Assembly: GCA_035411425.1 (NCBI GenBank)
Contig: DAONSX010000043.1
Location: 1 to 21,096, forward strand
Source of the DNA: TTA-H9 sp002071415
GTDB taxonomy: Bacteria > Bacteroidota > Bacteroidia > Bacteroidales > TTA-H9
Direction of reading: 5' to 3'
DNA length: 21,096 bases
The translations under genes were made by a program, and so were the position numbers. A model generated the notes under the pieces. That model searched no databases, was not told the DNA's origin, and saw only the letters and a program-made list of their open reading frames with translations. Every line of letters begins with the position of its first letter. Position 1 is the first letter of the stretch. Shown here piece after piece: positions 1-8,348 of this stretch.

Positions 1-57
1 GATGGCGGAAAGTGCCAGTAAAAGGCTCAATAACATTTTTACGCTTAGCTTTTTCAT
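1..57 (-). CDS. N-terminus of a secreted protein, cut by the window edge
   Basis: Reading the minus strand from an ATG at 57-55 gives 19 open codons up to the edge, MKKLSVKMLLSLLLALSAI. This is a typical start of a Sec signal peptide: two lysines and then a hydrophobic Leu-rich core. The start lies 19 nt beyond the stop codon of the LamG/T9SS gene on the same strand, in an A-rich context with no Shine-Dalgarno sequence, as expected in Bacteroidetes. It is therefore probably the next gene of the same transcript. No mature sequence is visible, so the function cannot be inferred. The call rests only on the signal-peptide pattern and the spacing. Confidence 0.6.
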   Translation of the reverse strand, partial: MKKLSVKMLLSLLLALSAI

Positions 58-76
58 TATGTTGAGGTTTTTATGG

Positions 77-3000
77 TTATTTACGAATGAAGATTTTATT
101 GAATACAGTCTGCTGGTCGGTGGTTATCCTTACGATATAGATTCCTGACGAAAGAGGTAAAGGTATTTGGTTTTGAGCAGTAGTAAGATGCATAAGCATT
201 TGTCCCGCAGTATTGAAAATCTCTACTCTCTTTTCACCTCCAAAGGTAAAATAAAGCTGTTTACCAACTGCATAGGCAAATACCTTGGTTGGGTTGGGTT
301 CGTCTATTCCCACACTCCCCATGTGCAGTTTAAAACGATTGTGAGCATCGCCTTCTACCGAAGTGAAAACATACTCCGGATTATCGCTCAGACATTGTGT
401 AACCCCAGTCTTCAAGTCTTCCAGATAAACCCTCATGGGAAAGGGATTTTCGGCCAGACGGATTTTGAATTCCTGACGGTCGTTCTTTATGAAACCATAC
501 AAAAACTCCATGCCCTCTTCGATAGAAGGCACAGCTTGTGTGGAAAGTATTTCGTTGCCCACTATACAATAGAACAGAGGCGCATAACCCGCCAAGAAAC
601 GAGAATCGTAATAAAAATCAAAATCATTGGTAGAACCCTCTTCGATTCGAATTACGCTTTCCTGTGCAGAACTTCCATCGGTTGGACTGGCAACCAGTAA
701 CAAACGATTGGCATCTCCAGCCTTGTACCAGGCAGTGTTGTTATGTACACGCGATGCTAAAGGAATTGTAATACTATTATTTGCGCCATTTACCTGTATC
801 ATGAAACCTTGTGAAATGGGAATAATACCATTACTGTTGATATCGCTATACGCATTATTGGTGCAATGCCATATTTTGGCCGTACCTGCTACATTGCTTA
901 ATGCCCAGTAAGTTGATTCATTCCATTTCAATGCCGAAGGGAAGGGATTGCCCAGCAAATGCCAACCATAGTTAGAACCCGAAGAATAACTTAGGCCACT
1001 CCAAGTTGTATCGGTATTGTAAGGTGTTCCGGTAAATTTCTTACCGCTTTGAGTTTGCTCATAAGAAACCAAATAACCTCGGCCTTGGACAAAATTAGTG
1101 CCATCGTTCCACTCACTAAAAGTTGGCGGATTACTTGTATTTTTATAATTTATCCATAAGTTATGTATTTCGCTCCAGCCATAGAAACCATAATCATTAC
1201 CTGTTCCTATTGTTTCAAATGCAGAAATCTCCTGGTCTTGAACGGGGGAACTGAGTAGATGCCAATATATGGGTGTAGTACTCCAACTCCTACCTTCGAT
1301 ATAACGTTCTACATTGAATGTACCTGAACCGCTCATTGTGCCATTAATGATGAACGAACCCGTACCCGTTGCATCACTTTCGATGTTGAGCTGATTGTTT
1401 ACCGTGAGTGTAGCTCCTGTTGGCAAAGTAATACTGCCTCCATTTTCTATCATTAGCTTACCAACAGTGGATGTTGATAGAGTCAGATCGCTACCCAGTA
1501 AGACCGAACCATCCGCTGTGAAGCCTAAACTACCTGATGGTGTTATTCCAGAAGGAATACGCAGGTTATTTACCGAAAGAGTGCTTGGAAATGAAGGAAC
1601 AGTAGTAACTCCTGACAAAGTGCTGCTCCAGTCGTAAATGCCGAAGCTCTGGTCTGATGAAGGCGCACCATTGCTCCAGTTAGCTGCTGTGCTCCACTCA
1701 TTGCTTTCTCCTCCCAACCAGGTATTAAATGCATCGGAACTGACCCAATCGGTAGCAGCATCCATGTTGGTTAAGGTTCCATTCTTTCCATGGCCGCTAA
1801 TATCATAAAGTGTTGTATCACCGTAATGATCAAACCTGTAATAGGCAATTAGTCCAACTTCATTCCCTTCTAAGGTTTTCATCATGCTTTCACGAATCTG
1901 CGATTTCGTTCTTGCGGTATTCCAAATCCGGATTTCATCCAGCATTCCAGAAAATAAATTTGTAGTAGAATAAGTTCCATTCTGATATAGATTTGCAATG
2001 GTCATAACATCTACGGAAGGACTTTGAGTAAGCGTACCAGTGGTATCAACTACGCCATTTACGTATAAAGTGATATTTGAATTATCTTTTACTACTGCCA
2101 CATGCACCCATTTACCCGTATTAATGGCCTGACTTCCCCAGACAGATTCCGCTGAGGAAACATTTATCCCAAATTTAAGTTTGCCCTTATCCATTTTAAA
2201 CTCAACAATATTACTGCCCGAAGCATCTCCCCAACTTACCAGTTCTTTATTTTCCCCAGCATTGGTAGATTTCATCCAAGCTTCGATGGTGAGGGCGGTA
2301 TTGTTATATGCAGGAGAATTGCCTTGAAATTGAACTTGATCGTTGCTTCCATCAAAATCGAGCGCCATCTTGCTGCCGGATAAAGCTCCAGAGGCTGCCC
2401 ATGTTGCCCCATTTATTATGCCAGTGTTTGTTCCGCCGCTTTTGTTATCACTCACAGTGCTACCGCTTCCATTGCTCATTTTGTAATAAGCTACCAGTCC
2501 GGTTTCGCTTCCTGTGAGCTCCCTATACATATTCTCATTGATTTCATCGGCAGTTCGGGCTACATTCCAGAGCCGAACCTCATCGATTGTGCCGTTGAAA
2601 AAATCACCAATTAAAAGATTATTTGCATCGGGTGAAATAGCACCACTCAAATCCTGAAAAACTACTAAAATACCATTTACATAAAGTTTTTGGGTTGAAC
2701 CATCATACGTTTGAGCTATATGATTCCATCCCGAAGAAATCGTCCCTGTTATCGTCTGATTGTTTATTGAGGCAAAGGCAGTAGTCGTGTTTGCACCAAT
2801 GCCATAAGCACCGGCTTTGGAAATTCCGACTGCCGTTTCGTTGCCTACCGTGGCTATTGGCTCAGGATTTGAATACTTGCGAACAAAAACTTGTCCCGGA
2901 GCATTTGTAGTGGTGTAGCCATAATTTTGGTACAAATCTGAAACCTCCTCTGAAGTCAAGGCACGATTATAAATTCGTACTTCATCAATTCTACCTATGA

Positions 3001-4027
3001 AATAATTATTTACCCTGCCTATATATCTAATTGGAGTTGGAGAAGGAGTTTTCCCTGCTAATGTAGAAGTAGAATATTTTTCAACGCCATTCACATAAAT
3101 TTTATAATAGGTTCCATCAAAAGTAGCTACTACATGGTTCCATGTATTTTCAGAAATAATATTATCTGTTATAAATGAATACCAACCATTGTTATTTCCA
3201 AAGCCAGCATGTATTTTGTATTTTTGATAAACATATAAACAGGCTGATCTGGGAACATTGTAGTCTTCATATCCTAAAAACCCATGATAATCATTATCAG
3301 TAATAGTTGGATAAATCCATGCTTCCTGTGTAAATTGCGGCGGCGTATTTAAACTTGAATTGGTTCCACAATCCACCCAATTATTACCACTAAAACTCAA
3401 CGCCTTTCCAAATTTCCCATCTACCCATGTTGGACTATTGTACAAAGTACCATTGTTCCCATTACCCGACATATCATAAGCCATTGTTCCACTGCCTTCA
3501 TCCAAATGCCAACTTCCTTTTACCGGACTATTACCATTTATCACTCTTACAAAAGTATTGGTTGCATTGCTGACAGATTGGGCAGAAGAATTCCCATAAT
3601 ACATAAAGATTTCAGTTGTTCCTGAAGTGGGCACTTTTACCCAGATAATGGAAGTACCTGAAACATCCCATTTCTCAATCCAGTAATTTAATTCAGTTCC
3701 ATTCCCGTCGTAAAAACGAATATCGCTGCCATCACTGTTGGTGTGAGCATAAGCGAAATTGGAAGTTGTTAATTCAACTTTTACCTGATAATCGGCTATA
3801 GGGGTTGAGGGGCTTAGAGTGATTGGTTTTTTGTATATCCAGCCATCGGCCGAAGGTTTTACCCAAGCTTCAATCGTAATTGAATCGGTGATGTTCAAAC
3901 TGGATGCATTTGCAACAGAAACGTAATTATTACTGCCATCGAACTTCAGGGAATAACCACCTTGTTGTGCCGTTGCCTCCATGGTAATACCTATCAAGAA
4001 AAATAAGGCACACAATTTCTGTTTCAT
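77..4027 (-). CDS. Large multi-LamG surface protein with DUF2341 and T9SS type A sorting domain
   Basis: This 1316-residue protein is predicted to be exported by Sec and then across the outer membrane by T9SS. Residues 1-21 are a signal peptide ending ATAQ. A LamG/concanavalin-like jelly roll starts at about 24 (SLKFDGSNNYVSV) and seems to resume at about 397-515 (NHIAQTYDGS; IDEVRLWNVART at 481-492). Between them lie a DUF2341 domain at about 62-160 (YKKPI, DGSDIRF, YWIEKW) and an inner LamG at about 168-368 (IDEVRIYNRALT). Another LamG lies at 554-735 (IDEVR-like DEIRIWNTART at 697-707). Residues 765-1235 are Gly/Ser/Thr-rich beta-type sequence. Residues 1240-1316 match the T9SS type A C-terminal domain (VEIFNTAGQ, LSSGIYIVRI, final KIFIRK). 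LamG repeats suggest glycan or protein binding. No catalytic domain was recognised, so adhesin versus polysaccharide-binding role is open. A 414-bp non-coding region precedes it and a signal-peptide gene follows 19 nt downstream. Confidence 0.88.
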   Translation of the reverse strand: MKQKLCALFFLIGITMEATAQQGGYSLKFDGSNNYVSVANASSLNITDSITIEAWVKPSADGWIYKKPITLSPSTPIADYQVKVELTTSNFAYAHTNSDGSDIRFYDGNGTELNYWIEKWDVSGTSIIWVKVPTSGTTEIFMYYGNSSAQSVSNATNTFVRVINGNSPVKGSWHLDEGSGTMAYDMSGNGNNGTLYNSPTWVDGKFGKALSFSGNNWVDCGTNSSLNTPPQFTQEAWIYPTITDNDYHGFLGYEDYNVPRSACLYVYQKYKIHAGFGNNNGWYSFITDNIISENTWNHVVATFDGTYYKIYVNGVEKYSTSTLAGKTPSPTPIRYIGRVNNYFIGRIDEVRIYNRALTSEEVSDLYQNYGYTTTNAPGQVFVRKYSNPEPIATVGNETAVGISKAGAYGIGANTTTAFASINNQTITGTISSGWNHIAQTYDGSTQKLYVNGILVVFQDLSGAISPDANNLLIGDFFNGTIDEVRLWNVARTADEINENMYRELTGSETGLVAYYKMSNGSGSTVSDNKSGGTNTGIINGATWAASGALSGSKMALDFDGSNDQVQFQGNSPAYNNTALTIEAWMKSTNAGENKELVSWGDASGSNIVEFKMDKGKLKFGINVSSAESVWGSQAINTGKWVHVAVVKDNSNITLYVNGVVDTTGTLTQSPSVDVMTIANLYQNGTYSTTNLFSGMLDEIRIWNTARTKSQIRESMMKTLEGNEVGLIAYYRFDHYGDTTLYDISGHGKNGTLTNMDAATDWVSSDAFNTWLGGESNEWSTAANWSNGAPSSDQSFGIYDWSSTLSGVTTVPSFPSTLSVNNLRIPSGITPSGSLGFTADGSVLLGSDLTLSTSTVGKLMIENGGSITLPTGATLTVNNQLNIESDATGTGSFIINGTMSGSGTFNVERYIEGRSWSTTPIYWHLLSSPVQDQEISAFETIGTGNDYGFYGWSEIHNLWINYKNTSNPPTFSEWNDGTNFVQGRGYLVSYEQTQSGKKFTGTPYNTDTTWSGLSYSSGSNYGWHLLGNPFPSALKWNESTYWALSNVAGTAKIWHCTNNAYSDINSNGIIPISQGFMIQVNGANNSITIPLASRVHNNTAWYKAGDANRLLLVASPTDGSSAQESVIRIEEGSTNDFDFYYDSRFLAGYAPLFYCIVGNEILSTQAVPSIEEGMEFLYGFIKNDRQEFKIRLAENPFPMRVYLEDLKTGVTQCLSDNPEYVFTSVEGDAHNRFKLHMGSVGIDEPNPTKVFAYAVGKQLYFTFGGEKRVEIFNTAGQMLMHLTTAQNQIPLPLSSGIYIVRITTDQQTVFNKIFIRK

Positions 4028-4226
4028 AATTTTAGGGTTTTATTGGTTAAGAAATCTCATAAATACCTAACTTTTAAATAATTAACTAAATATGGTATTG
4101 TAACCAATTAAACTCTTGTTTTTCCTCCTGCCTTTTATTCAACATATCTATCTTTCTTTCAATGAAAAAACCAAGGTTTTAATTTAAGTAAAGGAAAAGA
4201 TATCTACCATAATTAGTAATTGATGG

Positions 4227-4257
4227 CAAATTAAAAACATAAATTTTTATTTATCAA
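4227..4257 (-). promoter_or_regulatory. Candidate Bacteroidetes-type promoter for the LamG gene
   Basis: On the minus strand, TTG (4257-4255) is followed after 20 nt by TTAATTTG (4234-4227). This matches seven of eight positions of the Bacteroidetes -7 element TAnnTTTG, at the usual distance from a -33 TTG. It lies about 200 nt upstream of the LamG start. AT-rich DNA gives such matches by chance, so the call is tentative. Confidence 0.3.
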
Positions 4258-4360
4258 GTGTTTCCGAAAAAAAAATTATAAAAAAGTTATTAACAATTTG
4301 TAAAATACTGGATATCAGTGATTGGTGTTGTTCGTTTTCAGTCGGCGTGAAAAAATGTAA

Positions 4361-4392
4361 AACCCCACAGTTTTATAAAATCCGTCAGGGTT
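4361..4392 (-). terminator. Weak candidate terminator after the glycosyltransferase genes
   Basis: Minus-strand AACCC (4392-4388) can pair with GGGTT (4365-4361) over a 22-nt loop and is followed by TTACATTTTTT. The stem is only 5 bp, so this is a weak call. It lies about 50 nt past the stop codon of the last glycosyltransferase gene, where a terminator would be expected. Confidence 0.3.
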
Positions 4393-4441
4393 AGGTGTGA
4401 ACCGGCTGTTACGTAAATTTTGTGAGGTTTCGTCTTAGAAC

Positions 4442-5575
4442 TTAAAAAACCAAATCCAGAATTTTTCTTGTATTTTCATCATCCGAATACCAGTGATTCA
4501 GGTGATGAATCCTTTTTCCAATGTCGTCGGGTGAGAAGGGTTGTTGAAATAATTCGGTGATTTTTTCTTTCAGAGAGTTTTTATCATTGGCTACATGGCA
4601 TAGTTGAGCCAAATTGGTTCCGACGAGCATCTTGTCGTTTACAAGGCAGTGCCTTCCCTTGAAGAGTGTATTCAGAAGCTTTAGTTTCAGTCCTGTATTT
4701 TGTTGTGTAATCAATACATTGATGTGGGCTTCTTCGATGAGTTTGTCCATTTCCTCCAAGGAAGGATTGGCCATCACCACGACATTAGGGTAATTTTTGG
4801 CGAGCCTAATCAAGTTCTTTTCGGGATTCATTCCGGCAACAATCAAGCGATAAGGAAGTCCGGCAAATACCTTTCGAATAAGAAACCGAGCCGACTGATC
4901 ATTTTCTGGCACCGAAAGTTTTCCGTGATAAAGCGCAAAATTACCAAAACCGGCTTTGCTTGTTACCTCATCGTTGCCATGAAAACTGGGAATGCATTCG
5001 ACTGGTTTATGGGGAAATTTTTTTCTTAGATAAAGAGAATCATCTTCCGAAACTGTAAGTATAAGATCGGCATACGAAAGTTGCTTTTGCCACAGGAATA
5101 ATCTTGCCGCTTCCACTGCAAAAAATACTTTGTCTATTATCTTTCGGCTTGCTAAAGACAGTTTCCAGTAATAATGGTGTTCGATATTGCTTTCACGATA
5201 AATTTTCAGACGGTTTTTCAAGAAAGGATGGCTGAGATAATAAGTGGTATGTAATCCTTCGAAAAAGATAGGCCAATCGTCCTTCATCAGGTTCTTCAAT
5301 AAATCGGGTTGGCGGCGGCTCTTTACGATATATGGAAGTGTGCTGAGTTGGGAATCTATTCCTGTTTTTCGTTCATAATAATAAATCTGTTGACAATATT
5401 CCTTCAGCTCATCGCTCGATGCTTTCCCATGATCGAAAACATGAAGGATGATATTTACGCCGACTCTATGTAAGGCCCTGATTTTATAGAACACGTCGAT
5501 TATGCCTCCATAATTTGGCGGATAAGGCATATCGAAAGAGATAAGGTGAAGTGTTTTATTCGAGGTATTTTGCAT
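4442..5575 (-). CDS. Glycosyltransferase, GT-B fold (group 1/GT4-like)
   Basis: This 377-residue protein has a two-Rossmann GT-B look. An N-terminal strand and glycine-containing loop (SFDMPYPPNYGG, about residues 14-25) is typical of the acceptor-binding half of GT4-like enzymes. The central TVSEDDSLYLRKKFP is the usual 'sensed as a later-chain hexose transferase' linker, and a C-terminal half carries YHGKLSVPEN and LIVAGMNPEK. The donor-site region is divergent (GLKLKLLNTLFKGRHCLVN replaces the usual K-x-x-E-x-x-x-x-G-x-P pattern). There is no signal peptide or membrane segment, so it should act at the cytoplasmic face on a nucleotide-sugar donor and a lipid- or polymer-linked acceptor. The start overlaps the end of the preceding glycosyltransferase gene by 20 bp, which suggests translational coupling. 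Sugar specificity cannot be read from the sequence. Confidence 0.8.
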   Translation of the reverse strand: MQNTSNKTLHLISFDMPYPPNYGGIIDVFYKIRALHRVGVNIILHVFDHGKASSDELKEYCQQIYYYERKTGIDSQLSTLPYIVKSRRQPDLLKNLMKDDWPIFFEGLHTTYYLSHPFLKNRLKIYRESNIEHHYYWKLSLASRKIIDKVFFAVEAARLFLWQKQLSYADLILTVSEDDSLYLRKKFPHKPVECIPSFHGNDEVTSKAGFGNFALYHGKLSVPENDQSARFLIRKVFAGLPYRLIVAGMNPEKNLIRLAKNYPNVVVMANPSLEEMDKLIEEAHINVLITQQNTGLKLKLLNTLFKGRHCLVNDKMLVGTNLAQLCHVANDKNSLKEKITELFQQPFSPDDIGKRIHHLNHWYSDDENTRKILDLVF

Positions 5576-6680
5576 AAATAGGTATTAAAATCTGTTTTTC
5601 ATTTTCCCAATTAAGTTTGTCTCTGGCCTTTAGGCAATTATGTCTATAAAAGTTTAGTGCAGCCTTGTCGTCGAGCATCGACTGAATGTCGTTAGCCAGA
5701 ATTTCGGGTTCATGACCATGAATGATTCGTCCCACCTGATAATGTTCGACAATTTTTCGGATTTCTGGCAGGGGACTGGCTAAGACAGGCAAACCGGCAT
5801 GTATGTAGTCGAACAGTTTATTAGGCAGGCTGAAGTGGTAGTTTGGACAAATATCCTTATCGATGCTCAACCCAATATCGGCCATCATGGTGTAATTTTG
5901 GAGTTCTTCGGCCGGCATTCTGTCGAAGAATTGGATCTTGTCATTGACGTGTAAATTATTTGCCATGATCTTTAGTTGAGGCATCACATCTCCGCCGCCA
6001 ATAATAAGCAAAAGAACATTATCGAGAAATCTCAGCGATGCGATGAGTTCTTCGGCTCCTCTGTGAATATTGATGCCACTGCCTTGTAATATAAGAATAT
6101 TCTTATCGTCGGGCAAACTCAAAGATGTTCTGTCGGTCTTAACTTCAAGGGGTTTTAATTCAGGAACATTTCTTGAGCTAACTACCGGTATTTTGTATTT
6201 ATGATGGAATATGTCGGCTAATGACTGATTCACGGTAATCATGATTTCGAGACGAGGAAGAATAGATCGTTCGATGGTTAGCCAAATTCCTCTCACCAGG
6301 GGCCGGTGAATGACTTCGGGTGTTTCGGTGAAAAATTCATGACTGTCATATACCAATGGTGTCTTTCTGAGGAGATGAATTAAATAATTGGCTAAGAGTG
6401 TATCGAGATCATTGGCCAGGAGTAAGTCGGCAGGATGAAAAATCAGGTAGAGAAAGAGTCGGAGGTTAAATTCGGCATAGAACAAGGCTCCCCGCCTGAA
6501 GAGTAGGTGCATTCTGTGCATTTTCCATGGGTGAGAGGGCAGGGGAGGCGAATGAGGCAAAATTCTTCCTACGAGCCAAACCTCATAACCCATTTCGAAA
6601 AGCAGGCCGCAGCTTCTATTGACTCGCTGATCGGTGGAAAGATCGTTGATAACCGAAACAATGACACGTTTTTTCGCCAT
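5556..6680 (-). CDS. Glycosyltransferase, GT4 family-like
   Basis: This 374-residue cytoplasmic protein has GT-B features. It starts with a Rossmann strand (KKRVIVSVINDLSTDQRVNR), followed by ANDLDTLLANYLI and VYDSHEFFTETPE at about residues 89-125, a signature common in GT4 enzymes of Bacteroidetes. The donor half contains ILQGSGINIHRGAEELI (about 197-213) and the nucleotide-sugar region LPNKLFDYIHAGLPVLAS with PEI following. It probably transfers a sugar during synthesis of a surface glycan or glycolipid. No alternative in-frame ATG lies between its start and proS, 65 bp upstream on the same strand. Its stop overlaps the next glycosyltransferase gene by 20 bp, so the two enzymes are probably made together and act in one pathway. 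The donor and acceptor are unknown. Confidence 0.86.
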   Translation of the reverse strand: MAKKRVIVSVINDLSTDQRVNRSCGLLFEMGYEVWLVGRILPHSPPLPSHPWKMHRMHLLFRRGALFYAEFNLRLFLYLIFHPADLLLANDLDTLLANYLIHLLRKTPLVYDSHEFFTETPEVIHRPLVRGIWLTIERSILPRLEIMITVNQSLADIFHHKYKIPVVSSRNVPELKPLEVKTDRTSLSLPDDKNILILQGSGINIHRGAEELIASLRFLDNVLLLIIGGGDVMPQLKIMANNLHVNDKIQFFDRMPAEELQNYTMMADIGLSIDKDICPNYHFSLPNKLFDYIHAGLPVLASPLPEIRKIVEHYQVGRIIHGHEPEILANDIQSMLDDKAALNFYRHNCLKARDKLNWENEKQILIPIYAKYLE

Positions 6681-6745
6681 GAGGGCCGATTCGATGTGGT
6701 GGTAAAACGACCTGATAAGGCATATATTGCTTAAGATTCAAAAGC

Positions 6746-8218
6746 TTAGTAGGCTTTGGCAAATACGACCCGATAAGGCGATGTTTTACCCGAATAGATA
6801 CACTTTCCTGCTTCGGCTTGTGGATTCAAAGGAATAAGGCGTATAGTAGCCTTTGTGGCTTCCTTGATTTTTTCTTCCGTTTCGGTTGTACCATCCCAAT
6901 GAGCCAACACAAAACCTCCTTTTTCTATTCTTTCACAGAAATCTTCCCAAGTATCTACTGTAAATGTGTTTTCTTCTCTAAATTTTAGAGCTCTGTGATA
7001 AAGATTTTTTTGAATATCATCGAGCAGGTCTTTAATTTTTAGTTCAAGGCCATCCATTGGAATGATAGATTTTTCTAAGGTATCGCGTCGAGCAATTTCT
7101 ACCGTTTGGTTTTCCAGATCGCGGGGGCCAATGGCAATACGAACCGGAAAACCCTTGAATTCGTATTCATTGAATTTCCAGCCCGGAGTGACGTTGTCGC
7201 TGTCGTCGTATTTTACGCTGATTCCGAGTTTCAGTAATGATTCCCTGATTTGATGAGCTTTATGGCTGATCTGCTCTAATTGTTCGGGTTTTTTATAGAT
7301 AGGAACGATGATGACCTGATAAGGTGCTAATTTAGGAGGCAATACCAGGCCGTTGTCGTCGGAATGGCTCATAATGAGGGCTCCCATCAATCTTGTAGAA
7401 ACTCCCCATGAAGTAGCCCAAACGTATTCCAAGTTATTTTCGCGGTTGAGAAATTGAACTTCGAAGGCTTTGGCAAAGTTTTGACCGAGGAAATGAGAAG
7501 TACCGGCCTGCAAAGCTTTTCCATCCTGCATCAAGGCTTCAATGCAAAAGGTTTCTTCGGCACCGGCAAAGCGCTCGCTGGGGCTTTTTACACCTTTTAA
7601 AACGGGTACGGCCATAAAGTTTTCTGCAAAATCGGCATAAACGTCCAGCATTCTGCGAGCTTCGGCAAAAGCTTCCTCACGAGTTTCATGAGCCGTATGC
7701 CCTTCTTGCCACAAAAACTCCGCCGTTCGTAAAAACAAGCGAGTGCGCATTTCCCACCTCACCACATTTGCCCATTGATTGATCAACAAGGGCAAGTCAC
7801 GGTATGATTGTATCCAACCTCTGTAAGTGTCCCATATAATCGTTTCGCTGGTTGGTCTTACAATGAGTTCTTCTTCTAATTTTGCTTCTGGATCCACTAC
7901 TATTCCTTTTCCTTCTGGATCATTTTTTAAACGGTAATGCGTAACCACGGCGCATTCCTTCGCAAAACCTTCTACATGGCTGGCTTCTCTGCTAAAAAAC
8001 GACTTGGGAATGAATAATGGAAAATAAGCATTTACATGCCCGGTGTCTTTGAACATTTTATCCAGCGCTTGTTGCATTTTTTCCCAGATTGCATAACCAT
8101 AAGGTTTAATGACCATGCAACCTCTCACTGCTGAATTCTCGGCCAAATCGGCTTTTATTACGAGCTCATTGTACCATTGCGAATAATTTTCATCACGTTT
8201 GGTGAAATCTTTTGCCAT
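6746..8218 (-). CDS. proS: Proline--tRNA ligase (archaeal/eukaryal type)
   Basis: This 490-residue class II aminoacyl-tRNA synthetase activates proline with ATP and charges tRNA-Pro in the cytoplasm. The class II motifs are visible: RPTSE at 121-125, motif 2 around VVRWEMRTR (152-160) with FLWQEGHTAH at 168-177, and motif 3 GVSTRLMGALIM at 272-283. An anticodon-binding domain follows at about 300-395 (YQVIIVPIY), then the C-terminal ProRS domain ending in Tyr (FAKAY*). It lacks the long editing insertion between motifs 2 and 3 found in the E. coli-type enzyme, so it is the short archaeal/eukaryal type common in Bacteroidetes. The length is normal for that type. It is likely the first gene of a proS-glycosyltransferase-glycosyltransferase transcript, with a good promoter at 8296-8322. 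Confidence 0.97.
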   Translation of the reverse strand: MAKDFTKRDENYSQWYNELVIKADLAENSAVRGCMVIKPYGYAIWEKMQQALDKMFKDTGHVNAYFPLFIPKSFFSREASHVEGFAKECAVVTHYRLKNDPEGKGIVVDPEAKLEEELIVRPTSETIIWDTYRGWIQSYRDLPLLINQWANVVRWEMRTRLFLRTAEFLWQEGHTAHETREEAFAEARRMLDVYADFAENFMAVPVLKGVKSPSERFAGAEETFCIEALMQDGKALQAGTSHFLGQNFAKAFEVQFLNRENNLEYVWATSWGVSTRLMGALIMSHSDDNGLVLPPKLAPYQVIIVPIYKKPEQLEQISHKAHQIRESLLKLGISVKYDDSDNVTPGWKFNEYEFKGFPVRIAIGPRDLENQTVEIARRDTLEKSIIPMDGLELKIKDLLDDIQKNLYHRALKFREENTFTVDTWEDFCERIEKGGFVLAHWDGTTETEEKIKEATKATIRLIPLNPQAEAGKCIYSGKTSPYRVVFAKAY

Positions 8219-8244
8219 TTTCTTTTGTTATGGTATAATATTTG
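8211..8244 (+). promoter_or_regulatory. Candidate promoter of the YW-rich lipoprotein/FadL pair
   Basis: TTTG (8211-8214), a 21-nt spacer and TAATATTTG (8236-8244) resemble the Bacteroidetes TTTG-N(about 20)-TAnnTTTG promoter, with one extra base inside the -7 element. It would drive the plus-strand genes with a leader of about 100 nt. The -33 element overlaps the proS start codon (8216-8218), so the two divergent transcription units would be tightly packed back to back. Confidence 0.4.
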
Positions 8245-8295
8245 AAAGAGTTTTAGTGCTTCTCTTTTGCAATCACGACTTGTTAGAGTGAGGCG

Positions 8296-8322
8296 CAAAA
8301 TTAAAAAATAACTTTCTGGCAA
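8296..8322 (-). promoter_or_regulatory. Candidate promoter of the proS operon
   Basis: On the minus strand, TAATTTTG (8303-8296) matches the Bacteroidetes -7 consensus TAnnTTTG exactly. A TTG lies 16 nt upstream of it (8322-8320), slightly closer than the usual 17-23 nt. The element is about 78 nt before the proS ATG, in the only space available for a proS promoter. Confidence 0.55.
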
Positions 8323-8337
8323 TGATATTTACCCAAA

Positions 8338-8344
8338 AGGAGGG
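8338..8344 (+). promoter_or_regulatory. Strong Shine-Dalgarno sequence deciding the start at 8349
   Basis: AGGAGGG lies 4 nt before the ATG at 8349. Bacteroidetes genes usually lack such sites, and the other genes here have A-rich leaders. The site lies inside the 27 nt between an upstream in-frame ATG (8322) and this one. Together with the signal peptide beginning exactly at MKKIF, it supports 8349 as the true start. Confidence 0.6.
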
Positions 8345-8348
8345 CCTT

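Larger units (their letters stand above)
4028..4441. other. AT-rich intergenic region without a gene
   Basis: These 414 bp separate the end of the glycosyltransferase gene from the start of the LamG gene, both on the minus strand. I see no open frame with coding character. The region contains A and T runs (for example around 4265-4287), a candidate promoter for the LamG gene at 4227-4257 and a weak stem-loop at 4361-4392. A promoter at the first site would imply an untranslated leader of nearly 200 nt. Confidence 0.6.

Noticed and set aside
167..700. Plus-strand open frame of 177 codons
   Set aside because: It is antisense to the T9SS C-terminal region of the LamG gene, has no signal, no family resemblance and no promoter. 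The minus-strand frame is clearly the real gene.
6707..6779. Near-identical 15-mers ACGACC(T/C)GATAAGGC, 58 bp apart, at the proS 3' end
   Set aside because: One copy is needed to encode the conserved ProRS C-terminus, the other lies in the spacer. With only two copies and no third, chance or a small local duplication is enough explanation.
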